From assembly GCF_001540865.1 (NCBI RefSeq), contig NC_033622.1, positions 15,752,647 through 15,816,646 on the forward strand: DNA of 64,000 nt. The letters are read 5' to 3'. The stretch is from Ananas comosus. Taxonomy: Eukaryota > Streptophyta > Magnoliopsida > Poales > Bromeliaceae. Below the pieces are notes generated by a model, which was not told the origin of the DNA, did no database searches, and was given only the letters and a program-made list of their open reading frames with translations. Within the stretch, counting starts at the first letter, position 1; every line of letters starts with the position of its first letter. This document shows, piece after piece, positions 22,383 through 34,055 of this stretch. Made by a program: the position numbers and the translations under genes.

Positions 22383-22480
22383 NAACGGAGCCGATCGTCG
22401 AATCGGATGTCCTATCATCGAAAACAACTTACAAGTACGGAGGTCTCCGTACTTTCGAAAGTACATAAGACTTACTCTAT
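22351..22480. mobile_element. (TA)n, N and right-end MITE fragment
   Basis: A (TA)n tract runs into N 22383, followed by AACGGAGCCGATCGTCGAAT and the terminal inverted end CTTACTCTATA of subfamily A. Confidence 0.6.
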
Positions 22481-22501
22481 ACATATATATATATATATAT
22501 A

Positions 22502-23037
22502 GTGTGAGGCTACTATACTATACTATCGGAAGCACGGAGCCTTCCATGCTTCCAGCTCGTTTTCGATGTTGCGACTTTCGAATCGTCGATCGGTTCCATT
22601 AAACTTGATCTAGATTATTTGAAGTACCTAGAAAATAAATTTTATGTTTTTTCGATATCATATGCCTAGTAATCGAAGGGGCTCAAAATCAATAATTTTA
22701 ATAGTCGTAGTGAGCTGTTTGCAAGTTTAACGGTGTAGAAATATCCAAATCACGTAAAATTTTGATAAAAAATTCTTTATACTATATAAAACAAGATAAA
22801 TATCTTTGATCTAAAATTTTAATGTCATATTATCACGTTTTGTAAGATTTTTATTTTCAGCTGTTGATTTTGAACCTTTTCGTTCACTAGGTAAATAATA
22901 TCAAAAAATCGCATAATTTATTTTCTAGGTACTTCAAATACTCTACATCAAGTTCAACAGAGTCGATTGACGATTCGAAAGTCGCAACATCCAAAACGAG
23001 CTGGAAGCAAGGAAGGCTCCGTGCTTCCGATAGCATA
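22502..23037. mobile_element. MITE against (TA)n, subfamily A, full-length copy
   Basis: A 536-bp near-palindrome with ends CTATCGGAAGCACGGAGCCT and AGGCTCCGTGCTTCCGATAG and an inner arm pair built on CGATCGGTTCC. The left end abuts (TA)n. No ORF. Confidence 0.8.
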
Positions 23038-23180
23038 ATTATTATAGTAATTTTTAGTTTATAATTATCTAAAAGTTTATAGTAATTTTTAGTTTTTTTT
23101 TACTATCATAATTATTATTTTGTTACTATATATATATATATATATATTGTAATTCAAACTTTATTTTGTTTACGAGTTGT

Positions 23181-23804
23181 GAATATCATACAATTCACAA
23201 TCTCCCCTCACTTCGCACACAGTGTCGGCCACAAACATGTTATTAGTACGTGGCTATAGAAAATTAAAGTAGTGTAACGAATCCAAAGGGGTTAGTGGGG
23301 AACATGCTACACTCTATTAATATACGACTTTAATTTATTTACAGGTACGTATGTCGCTTTTATGTGCAGTATTTTATTATTTGTTAACACTTTTTTTTAT
23401 GAGCTATAATACAGAATTTTTTAATTTAAAATTTACATTTGTTTTACAAAAAAATTCTATATTAGTTTTTTGAAAATTTTTCAAAGAAAAATTAAAATTT
23501 TGTAAACTTTTAACCGTCCCGGATGGGTCTTGCGCCTGTTTGCACGTGACGGGTGTATCGAAGCACACGTGACTCTCTCTCTCTCTCTCGCCTCCGGAGG
23601 CGTGCCGTGTACGTGCGTGAGCCTCTTTGGGTCGAGTCCGAGTCCGAGTCCGAGTCCGAGTCTGAGCCGATCGAGTCATTCTCACCACGTGTGGGCGCCT
23701 ATTCTCCTTTGATGGACGTACCTAAAAATATTTTTATTATTATTTTTTTCATTCACATTTTAATCCCCATCCCCTCATAATTCGTTATATTTTTATTCTT
23801 AACG

Positions 23805-23806
<2 letters not shown>
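23181..23806. repeat. Duplicated segment, copy 2
   Basis: Head-to-tail copy of 21477-22098, about 1.7 kb away. The (CCGAGT)n run has one more unit and several short indels differ. Confidence 0.9.
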
Positions 23807-23843
<37 letters not shown>

Positions 23844-23890
23844 ACTTTTTTTTTTCCCTATTGACTTGCATAGAGCATCTCCTTCTCACN

Positions 23891-24262
23891 GGGCTCAAAA
23901 TCAACGGCTGAAAATAAAAATCTTACAAAATGTAATAATATAACATTAAAATTTTAAATCAAAGATATTGATCTTGTTTTATATAGTATAAAGAATTTTC
24001 TATCAAAATTTCACGTGATTTGGATATTTCTACACCGTTAAACTTGCAAACGGCACACTACGGCCATTGAAATTTGTTGATTTTGAGCCCATTCGATTAT
24101 TAGGCAAATGATATCGAAAAGTAATAAAATTTATTTTCTAGGCACTTCAAATACTCTAGATCAAGTTTAACGGAGCCGATCGACGATTCGAAAGTCGCAA
24201 CATCGAAAACGAGCTAGAAGCACGGGAGGCTCCGTGCTTCCGATAGCATAGTAGCCTCACTC
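23891..24262. mobile_element. MITE against (TA)n, subfamily A, right two thirds
   Basis: Starts at N 23890 inside the element body and ends GTGCTTCCGATAGCATAGTA..CTCTATATA at a (TA)n tract. Confidence 0.75.
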
Positions 24263-25760
24263 TCTATATATATATATTCTAGAAATTAAAGTTACGATGA
24301 TATTGGGGATAAGCCAAAAAAATTGGAGTGTGACACTCATACACGGCAAACGCGTTGAGCATGCACCTGCATGTTTCGCGTGACGCGTGCGAGAGGACGC
24401 AAGTGTATATATTGAATTGAATCACTTCTTCGTTTTGAACGTTGCTTACAATGTAATTAGTAAAATCGTAATTATATTTTTTTTTCGGGATTATTTTGAG
24501 TTTTACAAAGACTCTGCTCCCTCTATAGCCCAAGAAACTATTAAAAAGAATAGAAAAAATAATCCTTCATCATATTCAATTAATAATTAATTGGAAATTG
24601 GTTAATTAAAAGGATCTTTAAAAGGTAGATTAATAGGGCTAATTAGACCATGCATGTTGAACCCGCACGTGCCCAAGTGCTCTCATATTTGTGTAGCAGG
24701 TGTACGTAGCGTGCATTAAAACTCACACAGCGCATTAATTAATTTTTATCATTAAAACCATGGGGTTGAGCATAGCATGCACATGCTATTGCCCTATTAG
24801 GCTACGGTACATATAAACCCCTGTTTTTACCGTTATTGAGTAACGGTTTCATTAAATTTCGTGCGTTTAAGCTTCCTAAACAGGATAAAAAAAAATACAT
24901 GTTCCACGACCAAGTGTACTCTTCCTTAGTGCATACATGCATCGGGTTATTACCGTTCTCTCTATCTGAAAACCTAAGTTATAGAATTAGGGCTTATTTA
25001 TTATATTTGTCACGTTTCTTGGAAGTTACACCATATGTAAATTGTTCCCGCATTTGATCTTAAACAAATTATATTCAAACACTCATGGTAACTTGATCCT
25101 GTTACCTAATAAGAGTCTATTTATATATACATCTAATTCTTATTTTATATCTTCGCCAATAATAATAATTCGTTTGAAAAAAATTGAAAAAATAGGAAAG
25201 GGAATCTCATTCACATGCATCGAGGCGCTCTACATGATCCCCGCAATTCACGGTCATGTGCCTACGTGGTGTTAGGGTTATGGAGAGAGAGTAGGCCCCA
25301 TCCTATACCGAGAAAAATTTGAGTGGGGAGCTCCCCAAAGACACATCTTGAGCCGCGCTTTATCGTATCATTTTTATTTCTATTTTAAAAATATTATTTT
25401 TAAAAATTTTAATACTAAAGTAGTGATTAGATGAAGATAAAAATTAACATGTCAAATTACATCTGAGACTCTAATGAGATGCTCGCTCAAGTTCTATTCC
25501 TACAGATCCCTGATGCGGACCCTCCATCCACCTCCTCCCTCCTCATTAATTAACCCACTAATTAACAGCCTCTCTAAACCCTAAATTATACCCCTTAATC
25601 CCATCAAGAAGGCTAACGGCCGTTAAGTGTTGATCACGGCGTTACCGAAACGGCGTTTAGAGGGGAACGGAAAAGAAGGAGGTGGATCAAAAACATAATA
25701 TAATAATTAATAATAATAATAATAAATAAAAAAAGATGGGAACGGAAAAGGAGGCGCCGT
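24263..25760. other. Intergenic and distal promoter of BIM1-like gene
   Basis: AT-rich without a supportable gene. Possible promoter of the downstream gene from about 25500 on. Confidence 0.4.
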
Positions 25761-25813
25761 ATAAAGGATCTGTGAGGAAGGCATCGTGACCCGTCTCTTC
25801 CGATAGAGTTTTT

Positions 25814-25857
<44 letters not shown>

Positions 25858-26263
25858 CCAGTATATTAATTCTCTCCATTTTTCTCCACCTCGAATTATC
25901 TAGACTCATCCAGATCTCTTAAGCTCTAGGGTTCTTGGATATATATATATATATATATGTATTGTTTTTTTTGGTTTTCTGTTTATTGATTAGAGTTTGA
26001 AATTTCGGAGTGGATTTTAAACTCCGTGGCCAGATCGAGAGATAAAGAGTTCACTTTCGCATGCCGCGCAGTGGAGATCGCGATCTTGTTTTTATCCTGA
26101 GGTATGGATTCGAAAGATAATTCATGTTCTATTTGCTTTGATTGATTCGTAATTCAATGATGGATGGATTTTAGCGGTCTTTTGATGCGAATTATGGTCA
26201 ATTTTTGGCTCAGGAATTAAACTTCTGGATTCAGTGAAGAAGCTGCGTAGTGTGTGACGATCG
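25761..26263 (+). promoter_or_regulatory. 5' leader of the BIM1-like gene with (CT)n and a leader intron
   Basis: A (CT)n run of about 19 units lies at 25816-25854, (TA)n at about 25939-25958. A leader intron is suggested by CCTGAG|GTATGG near 26100 and TTGGCTCAG|GAATTAAAC near 26213, just upstream of the ATG at 26264. Confidence 0.5.
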
Positions 26264-26316
26264 ATGGAACTCCAAGGTAGGCCACGAAGGATTTTATATA
26301 TAGCATAGCAGCCGGA

Positions 26317-26386
<70 letters not shown>

Positions 26387-26830
26387 TATTTCTTTGTAGT
26401 TTCTGTTGATCTCGTTTGCTAAATTTAATTATGATATTTTGTACAATTTGTATAAAAAAAATCTCAGGAAAAAAAGCAACTCACGATTTCCTCTCCCTTT
26501 ACACCAAGGATTCGGATCCAAAACCTCCCCCTCAAGGTATATATTAACTTTTTTTCAAAAAAAATTATTTTACGCTAAATTTATAAATGCATCGCCAAAA
26601 TAAATACGTGGAGCTCGATTATTTTTTTTAATTTTTTATCATCATCTTAATTTAGCAATAATTTTATGCGCACTACAACTGAAACTTCAATTCCCGAACT
26701 CAAAAGAGCTGTCAAATTCAGCGAGCGAAGGTCCGCATATTTATTTGAGCAGTTCATGTACTCTCTTGTATCCAATAATAATAATAATAATAATATCCAA
26801 TGTTTTGCATTATTTACATTTTTCACCTTA

Positions 26831-26866
<36 letters not shown>

Positions 26867-28080
26867 TAAGATCATTTGCCCCCACCCGCACCGTGATGTT
26901 TTATGCGGGGGCGGTGTTTTTAATTAATATTTTATTTAAAAAGAAAATTCGACCGCAGGGTTTTATCTAAAGACGCACGACTTCTTACAGCCGCTGGAGC
27001 GAGCGGAGGAGGCGAGGAAGAAGAAGCGCGGCGATGAGTCAGCGGCGGTGGGCCCCGCCGAGCACGTGCTCCCGGGGGGCATCGGCACGTTCAGCATCAG
27101 CCACGTGTCCGACCCCCGCGCGAGGGCGGCGGTTAAGTCCGAGCGCGGCACGTGCGCCCCCGCTCCCGGGTTCGGGCCCGAGTCCAAACCCGAGTCCGTG
27201 CCCTTCGCGCTCTGGGGCGCCTGCGCGGACCACAGAGGTAACTAAACGTCGTTCCTTCCTCCTCTAACGGACGGTCGTGATTGCTTCGCTTTTCTTTTTC
27301 TCTTCTTCTTGCGTGCGATTGTGAGTTCATCAGCACCGTTGAAGGGGATGTGGTATCTCTTTTCGGGTACGTGGACCGAGTAGGTGTCGCGCAACCGGAG
27401 CCCACGTGATGGCCACGTGACATCACGGGGCTGTTTCATTCCGCAAACGTTTGTGTTTGTGTTTGTGTATCAGCGTGATAGGTACCTCTCTACCTACGTA
27501 CCTTCGTGCGGGGGACCGGGGCGGTGAGTAAATTCAGGATCGTACACTACATTCAGTGATAAAAGTTCCAGGTTACCTTTTTCGAACGTAATTTTCAGTT
27601 ATCATAATAAGTGTTTTTGGTATTTTTTTTACGGTTCTAAACGAGTGGTGTCAAATTTTGTTTTCCAAACAAAAAATAAAATAAAATAAAATAAAATAAA
27701 ACACCACCATGGCTTTTTGCACAGATTTTCACTCTTGCCTTGTAATAATTTTAATTAAGATACTTAAGATTAAGATTGGTCATCTGATATAGTAGTAAGA
27801 GACAATTTCATCAGAATTTCGAAGAAAAATGAGCAACTTTTGGGGCATTTATTAATGTTTTTTTGGTACCGTTGAAGTCACATGGTACGTACGAATGGTA
27901 AATAGCATGTTCTGCGTCATTATCCAAAAAGCGTGCGATCCACAGGAGCGCCTTTGGGCTCGGCCCGGAACTCAAACCGTCCCGTCAAAACTAAAATCGA
28001 AATCCGCCGCGGAGTCCGGTTGGGTCCACCGCTCTCCCGTAATTATAATAATAATAATAACAATAATAATAATAATAATA

Positions 28081-28133
<53 letters not shown>

Positions 28134-28247
28134 TTAATAATAAAAAAGAAAAAATAAAAAGGAAAGTGAACCTCGGCCTTGTCCCGACATTAACCTCCTC
28201 CCACACGACGACGCTCCTTGGCACTACTCCTCGTCTCGTTTATTCTT

Positions 28248-28280
<33 letters not shown>

Positions 28281-31200
28281 GTAATAGTAGTAGAATATTT
28301 TATATATATAGTTTGTTAAAGAAGAGAGAGGCGATTTAGCGCTTCTGCAGAAGCTAAAACCGTCTCCTTTTTGGCTGCTTCTTCTTCGTCCTCCCCAGCA
28401 GGGCAGTGGTCATCGCCATTCGCGGCGCACGTTAGCGGCAGCGCCAGCTTCGGATCCGTCTCCTCCGCCTCCAGGTTCGCTTCTTCTCCATCGTCCTCTC
28501 CGATTCTCGCTTCGCCCGGGGGGGTTTCTAGGTTTCTGGGAGCTCAAAGCTTGCTTTTTCGGGGCGCAGGAACAAGCCGGGGCCGGAGAGGAAGCAGTTC
28601 ATGGACGCGGTCTCGAGGTCCAGCAAGGGTTTCGAGGACGACGAGGAGGAGGAGGAGGAGGAGAAGTTTGCGAGGAGAGAGGCCTCTTCTTCGCATAAAG
28701 GTTCGATCTTTATTCTTTTCTTCCTCTTTTCCTCTTACTTCTGTGCTTTTTCCCCTGGTAAATTCGAATGGGGAATGATCTTGTGCGGGATGGGATGCTT
28801 CTGCATATAGGTTAACGTACGCTGATATCAATTTGAGGCTAAAATTTCTCTGTTCTAAACAATTTGCGACGAAAAGGTGTCTTTTTTTTTTTTTAGTGCC
28901 TTTCCGGTTGCATGAACCTTTTAGCTTGTCTACTCAATTGGAAATTTCGATCATATCTAAATTCCTTCCCTTTTTTTTTTTTGTTTTTTTCCCCTTTCCT
29001 TTCTTTTTGACCGAGCTACTGGTGTACCAAAGATGTAATCTAGTCCCCTTAATTTTGTTACAGAGTTAGGTGTGAAAATAGATGGGAACGGCCGCGGGGG
29101 CGGCAATGATCAGAGACCCAACACGCCAAGATCAAAGCACTCCGCTACGGAACAGCGGAGAAGAAGCAAAATTAATGACAGGCAAGTTCAAGCTGAAGTA
29201 TTTTACTATTCAAAATCCTTGAAGTCAAAGTCCTCAATTTGTTATTCTGGAAGTAGAATAGCCCTTGATGAGTGAATAAGCAACACGTTCTGAACTATAA
29301 TTAAGGGTTCTTTGATAAGTAGTTTATGAGTAAGGTCGCTTGCAATACAAGACCAAGATTGAGATAATTGTCTTGATCCATATTTGAAATTCCTCTTTTT
29401 GTTTTTTTAATCTGTTTTGACCTAGAGCCTTTTTTGTTAGCTTAGAGCTAAGTACTGCTATAAAGATTACTGAGAAGTGCAAAAGAGACAAATTTAATTT
29501 ATTATAATTCATCATTGGTCTTGAACTATGCCGAACCTCGTCTTCCCATCAACTTCTATCATGGGTCTATGCAATTAGCTGCCTTTTTACATTCTTTTCT
29601 GGATATTTCGAAAGTCGCATCTGAAACAAATGGGAATAATATTTTGTTTCGCTGCCATAATTCTTTGAAATCTTGCTTGCAGATTTCAGATACTTAGGGA
29701 ACTCATCCCTCATAGTGATCAGAAGAGAGACAAAGCTTCATTTCTTCTAGAGGTAACTGCACCTAATTTGATTCTCTCTTTTCCCCAACTATGTTAGGTT
29801 GAGTTTTATTAGAAGTGACAGGCCAAGCTTTAAATGACCTTTTTGCAGGTTATCGAATATATCCGTTTCTTGCAAGAGAGAGTGCAAAAGTACGAGTCCT
29901 CATGCCCAGAATGGAACGAGGATAATGTGAAGATGATGCCATGGGTAATGCGATTTTTAGGGCTGTGTATTCATGAGTTGGTTCATACTTGATGTGAAAT
30001 TTTATTCTTTTTTGGTGTTCTTTGATGGCTTACCTTTAGGTATCGTTTGGTTCGAGAATAAGGAAAAAGTGGCTATTCTAGGGATAGGTATAAATTGAGG
30101 TATAAGCGGGGATTAGATCAATTTTGCGTTTGGATGAAAATTGGGTTATTCCTGGGAATAAAAAAAATAGCGTTTGGTTAGGTAAGATGGAATAAGAAAG
30201 ATAGTGGGTTTTATAAATAAAAAACAATCATATTATCCTCTTATTATATATAAATTTAAATTTTTAAAATTTTAAATATATATTTTTAAATTTAAAATTT
30301 TAACTTTGAAATTTCAAAATTTGAAATTTAAAATCTCAAATTTTAAATTCAAAATTTTAAACTTTAAATTTCAAACTTTAAATTTAAGATCAAATTTAAA
30401 TTGAAAAATATAAATATAAAATTTTAAATTTCAAATTAAAATATCAGAATTTAATTTTAAATTTAAAATTTTAATTATAACTTTAATTTTGAGATTATAA
30501 ATTATAAATTTAACAATTTAAATTTTAAATTTTAAATTTTTAAATAAGAATAGGGATTGGGAACAATTAATAAAAATAATTTATTATAATAAATTTATAA
30601 ATTTTTTTAAAATTCTACTTAAACTTAAATTTAATAAAATAATTTATTATAATATTTAAATATAATTTACTATAATTTTTTATAATATTAAATAAAATAA
30701 TAATTATTAATATAATACAATTAATAATTTTATAATAAAAATAATGTATTATAATATATAATTTTAAAAATTAAATTTTTAATTTTTAAATTTTTAAAAT
30801 AAGAATAGGGGTGGGAACAATTAATAAAACTATTTATGATAATAAATATTAAATTTATTAATTCTACTTAAACTTAAATTTAATAAAAAAATTTATTATA
30901 ATATTTAATATATTATTATAAATTTATTTATATATTTAAATATAAATAATATGTATTAATATAGTACAATTAATAATTTTATAATAAAAATATTGTATTA
31001 TAATATATAACATATTATATTTAACTTAATTTTGATTTAATATATTTATATTATACAATATATACATTGGAATAGTGCTATTCCACCAAAATGGTGGAAT
31101 AGCAAATCCCTTGCTATTCCGGGATAACCGGGAATAGCAAGGTTTGACCCGGATAAAATATCCCGGTCAAATTTCATCCTGTTTGGCGGAATAGCTGGGA

Positions 31201-34055
31201 TAACTTTCGTTATCCCTGCTTATTCCTCCAACCAAACGGGGCCTTAGTGTCACCAAGGGCCTCAATTGGTCTGAGGGGGATGGCATACCTGCTTGTGTGT
31301 GGTTGCACAAATTTTTAGGGCTATATGATCAGTAGTTTGGATGCGTACATCACACATCCCATAAAAATGTTACTTTGGATATATTTGTTTGGATGCATCC
31401 CTAATTCATTCCATGTGTATTGTTGGAACATACTTGTTTGGGTCGGAGGAGTATTATTTTGTGATGTATATATCTACATCCCACTTCTCATTTTCTGGCA
31501 AAATTTAAGTAAGCCCTTGAATTCGGAAGCTTAAAAAATATTTAGATGCAAACAGATAGTACAGTAGGTCTTGAAATCTTTCTTCTATGCACTAATAAAT
31601 TTCAGCTTATGCTGTTGCTCTCTGAGATTAATTAGTTTCAACCACCATACCTCCATGCATATTTACGGCAGATTTGGGTTTATTTTTACTGTTGGAACTA
31701 TTTTATAAGAATACAAGTATCAACTAGTCCATGTTGCACCAAGTGAAATTTTTAGATTGTACAGAGGTCTTTAGTTTTTCTTAGTGACACTTACAAACAA
31801 AAAAAGAGCCTCCTTTTTTTTTATTGATTTTCATTTTGGTTTCTTTGGCAGGTAAAAGTCTATTTTAGATCATTCTGGAAAAATTCACGGGTACCTGTCA
31901 CTTAAAAAACTGAAAATAGAGCTAGAATTTGTAGGGCACGTTTATCTTTTAAGAGTTTCTTATATATTTCATCATTCTTTTAATCAGCTGTCTGAACTTT
32001 CTCTTTTTTTCTCTTCTTTTCCTTTTTTTTTGCAGAATAATAACCGAAGCCCTGAAAATTTTATATCTGATTCTTCACAAATCAACAAAAGTGGTTCTGC
32101 TCACCCTCAGCAAACTTTGCTTGGAAAGATCAATGACAATCACATTCAGATTGCACATACGGTTACCTCAGATGCACCCAATCCAACAGAACTGAACCAA
32201 ATGGCTGGTGTCTCTTTCAAAGCGACTGAAAACCCCCCACATTGTCCTGGTAAGGCAGCTGATTTACACGCTTCTTTTGCTCATATACTATTGCTCTGTT
32301 GGATGGTTCAGTGATGTTAGTCTTAAAGGAGGTTTCTTTTAGATGCAGATAACAACACATTTCAGGCGCAAAACCAATGGTTAAGATCACCTCTTGTTGC
32401 CGATTCTGCATTTAGCAATGAAATGTTAAATCAACATGAGGAACTGGCGATAGATGACGGCACAATTAATGTCTCTTGTCATTACTCTCAAGAGTATGTA
32501 TTTGATGACTCTCTTGCTTTTATTCTTTTAGTTGGTTATTTCTTTTTATTTTGTTAAGCTCACTTATCTTAATATCAATTGTTGATGCATATTCTTGTTA
32601 CTTTGCTATTGAATGTGGGGGATTCTTGTGTATTATGTCTGAGAATAGTGGTTTCTTTTTCCCATTTTTTATTACTTTCCGGTCTCTGAACGAGCTTCCA
32701 TCTTTGCTTATTCTCTGTTATACTATGGGATTAAATATCCTACTTGCTAGATTTCTGCTTGATAAATCTTTTATATATTGCATTATTTGAAAAAAAGATT
32801 TTTTTTTTTCTCAATCTTTCTTTCAACTATAGTCAATGATGCATGAACTTGTGTGTTTTGATATCCTCATGAATGTTCAGCAATTGTCATTAATTGTTCG
32901 TTTTTTCTCTTTTCTTTTCTTTTTCTTTTTTCTTTTGCATTCTTTTGACTGTTTACTTCACATTTCTGCATTTAGTGATCAAATATTTAATATTACGCCG
33001 ATTAAGTGTATTGGTAAACTATTTAGTTTCATTTTGTGTGAAGAATTGAAGCTAATGCTGAACTGAACTACTTGATCTAACAGGTTGTTGACTACACTGA
33101 GTCAGGCTCTCCAAAACTCTGGTTTAGATTTGTCACAAGCCAGCATCTCTGTACAGATCAATCTGGGTAAACGTGCCGCTAATAAGAGAAGTGCAGCAGT
33201 CTCAACTTCCAGTCCGAAGGTAATAAGCTATTGGTGTATTTCTCCATTTGTTTGTATGCCTTCTTAAACAGTTAAACACAAAGAATAGATGTTCAAATCT
33301 TCTTTCAAAGTTCCGGTTTGGTTCGCTTTTATACCATTTCTAGTGTAGAATACTGCTGTCAGATAGGTTTAGACATTTAATATTGCCCTTCACCTGCTTT
33401 AGTCTTGCTCCTAGTTCTAGAGGGTGTGAATATTATTTTGTCCAACATTTTGAGAAACGCTAAGGTATGTTTGGTTGTCGGATATGTTTGTTGGTATTAT
33501 TACATACTCTTTGTTTAGGTTCATACCTTGTTATTGTTGTGATGTAAGACATAAGGTGATTTCTTGTGCAATTCATTTTAAGGTGGTGGTGCCCTTGAAA
33601 GATTTTTTAGGCCATTAGACAGGATATAAAGATGGCACCATATTGAAGTCGCCAGATATCAAAAGCACAAAGCTATTATATGGCTGAGCATGATTTATCT
33701 AATTTTCAAAAATCTTGGATGTATACGATAGTTCGTAGATATACTTTTTAGTTCTCCGATTTCTGATATATGGCTGAGCATATGCTTTTTCTCTTATCTG
33801 CTGTAGATCAGATTGTAAAATTAAGAAAAATTCATTCCCTTCAGCAAAAGTTTTTAAGTTTTGTTTTTCAAAAATCTCATATCATTTTGAACCATTTTGC
33901 AAAATCAATCTGATCCCTTTCGCTCTACATCTTTTCCCTGTTTATAGGATCACGTTCCTGCCGTAAATAATCAAGCAAGTGAGCATGCAAGGGCGGGCAA
34001 CACCGGACAAGAGTTTTCTGAAGCACCAAAGAGGCGCAGAGTCGATAACAGCTAA
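26264..34055 (+). CDS. BIM1: BIM1-type bHLH transcription factor (BES1-interacting Myc-like), 12 exons
   Basis: Exons 26264-26276, 26468-26536, 26959-27237, 28351-28474, 28570-28700, 29064-29181, 29683-29752, 29849-29944, 32036-32249, 32343-32493, 33084-33219 and 33948-34055 join in phase to 502 residues. BIM1 marks are MELQ at the start, [11 protein letters not shown] (exon 2), [11 protein letters not shown] and [12 protein letters not shown] (exon 3), GQW (exon 4) and [12 protein letters not shown] (exon 5). The bHLH lies at about 230-279 ([20 protein letters not shown]..), with the H231/E235/R239 E-box-reading triad. A conserved C-terminal region ([20 protein letters not shown]) and an NLS-like KRRR close the protein. 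BIM proteins partner BES1/BZR factors at brassinosteroid-induced promoters in the nucleus. Intron 6 is GC-AG; intron 8 carries a 1.2-kb transposon. Exon 4/5 uses a weak GTTCGC donor, chosen because phase and family match. Confidence 0.93.
26320..26383. repeat. (TA)n microsatellite in BIM1 intron 1
   Basis: About 32 TA units directly after CAGCCGGACTC, a terminus like that of the (TA)n-associated MITEs. Confidence 0.9.
28040..28132. repeat. Mirror (AAT)n / (ATT)n triplet repeat in BIM1 intron 3
   Basis: An (AAT)n run passes directly into (ATT)n, forming a self-complementary hairpin of about 90 nt. Further triplet runs lie at 26779-26795, 26832-26867 and 28252-28280. Confidence 0.9.
29182..29682 (+). 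other. GC-AG intron 6 of the BIM1-like gene
   Basis: The donor AATGACAG|GCAAGT joined to acceptor GCTTGCAG|ATTTCAG restores [11 protein letters not shown] of the bHLH. The nearest GT would break the frame. Confidence 0.85.
30039..31243. mobile_element. 1.2-kb PIF/Harbinger-like element in BIM1 intron 8
   Basis: Ends GGTATCGTTTGGTTCG and CCAACCAAACGGGGCC, flanked by TTA (30036-30038 and 31244-31246). The centre is extremely AT-rich with repeated AATTTAAAATTT words; there is no transposase. Non-autonomous. Confidence 0.85.
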
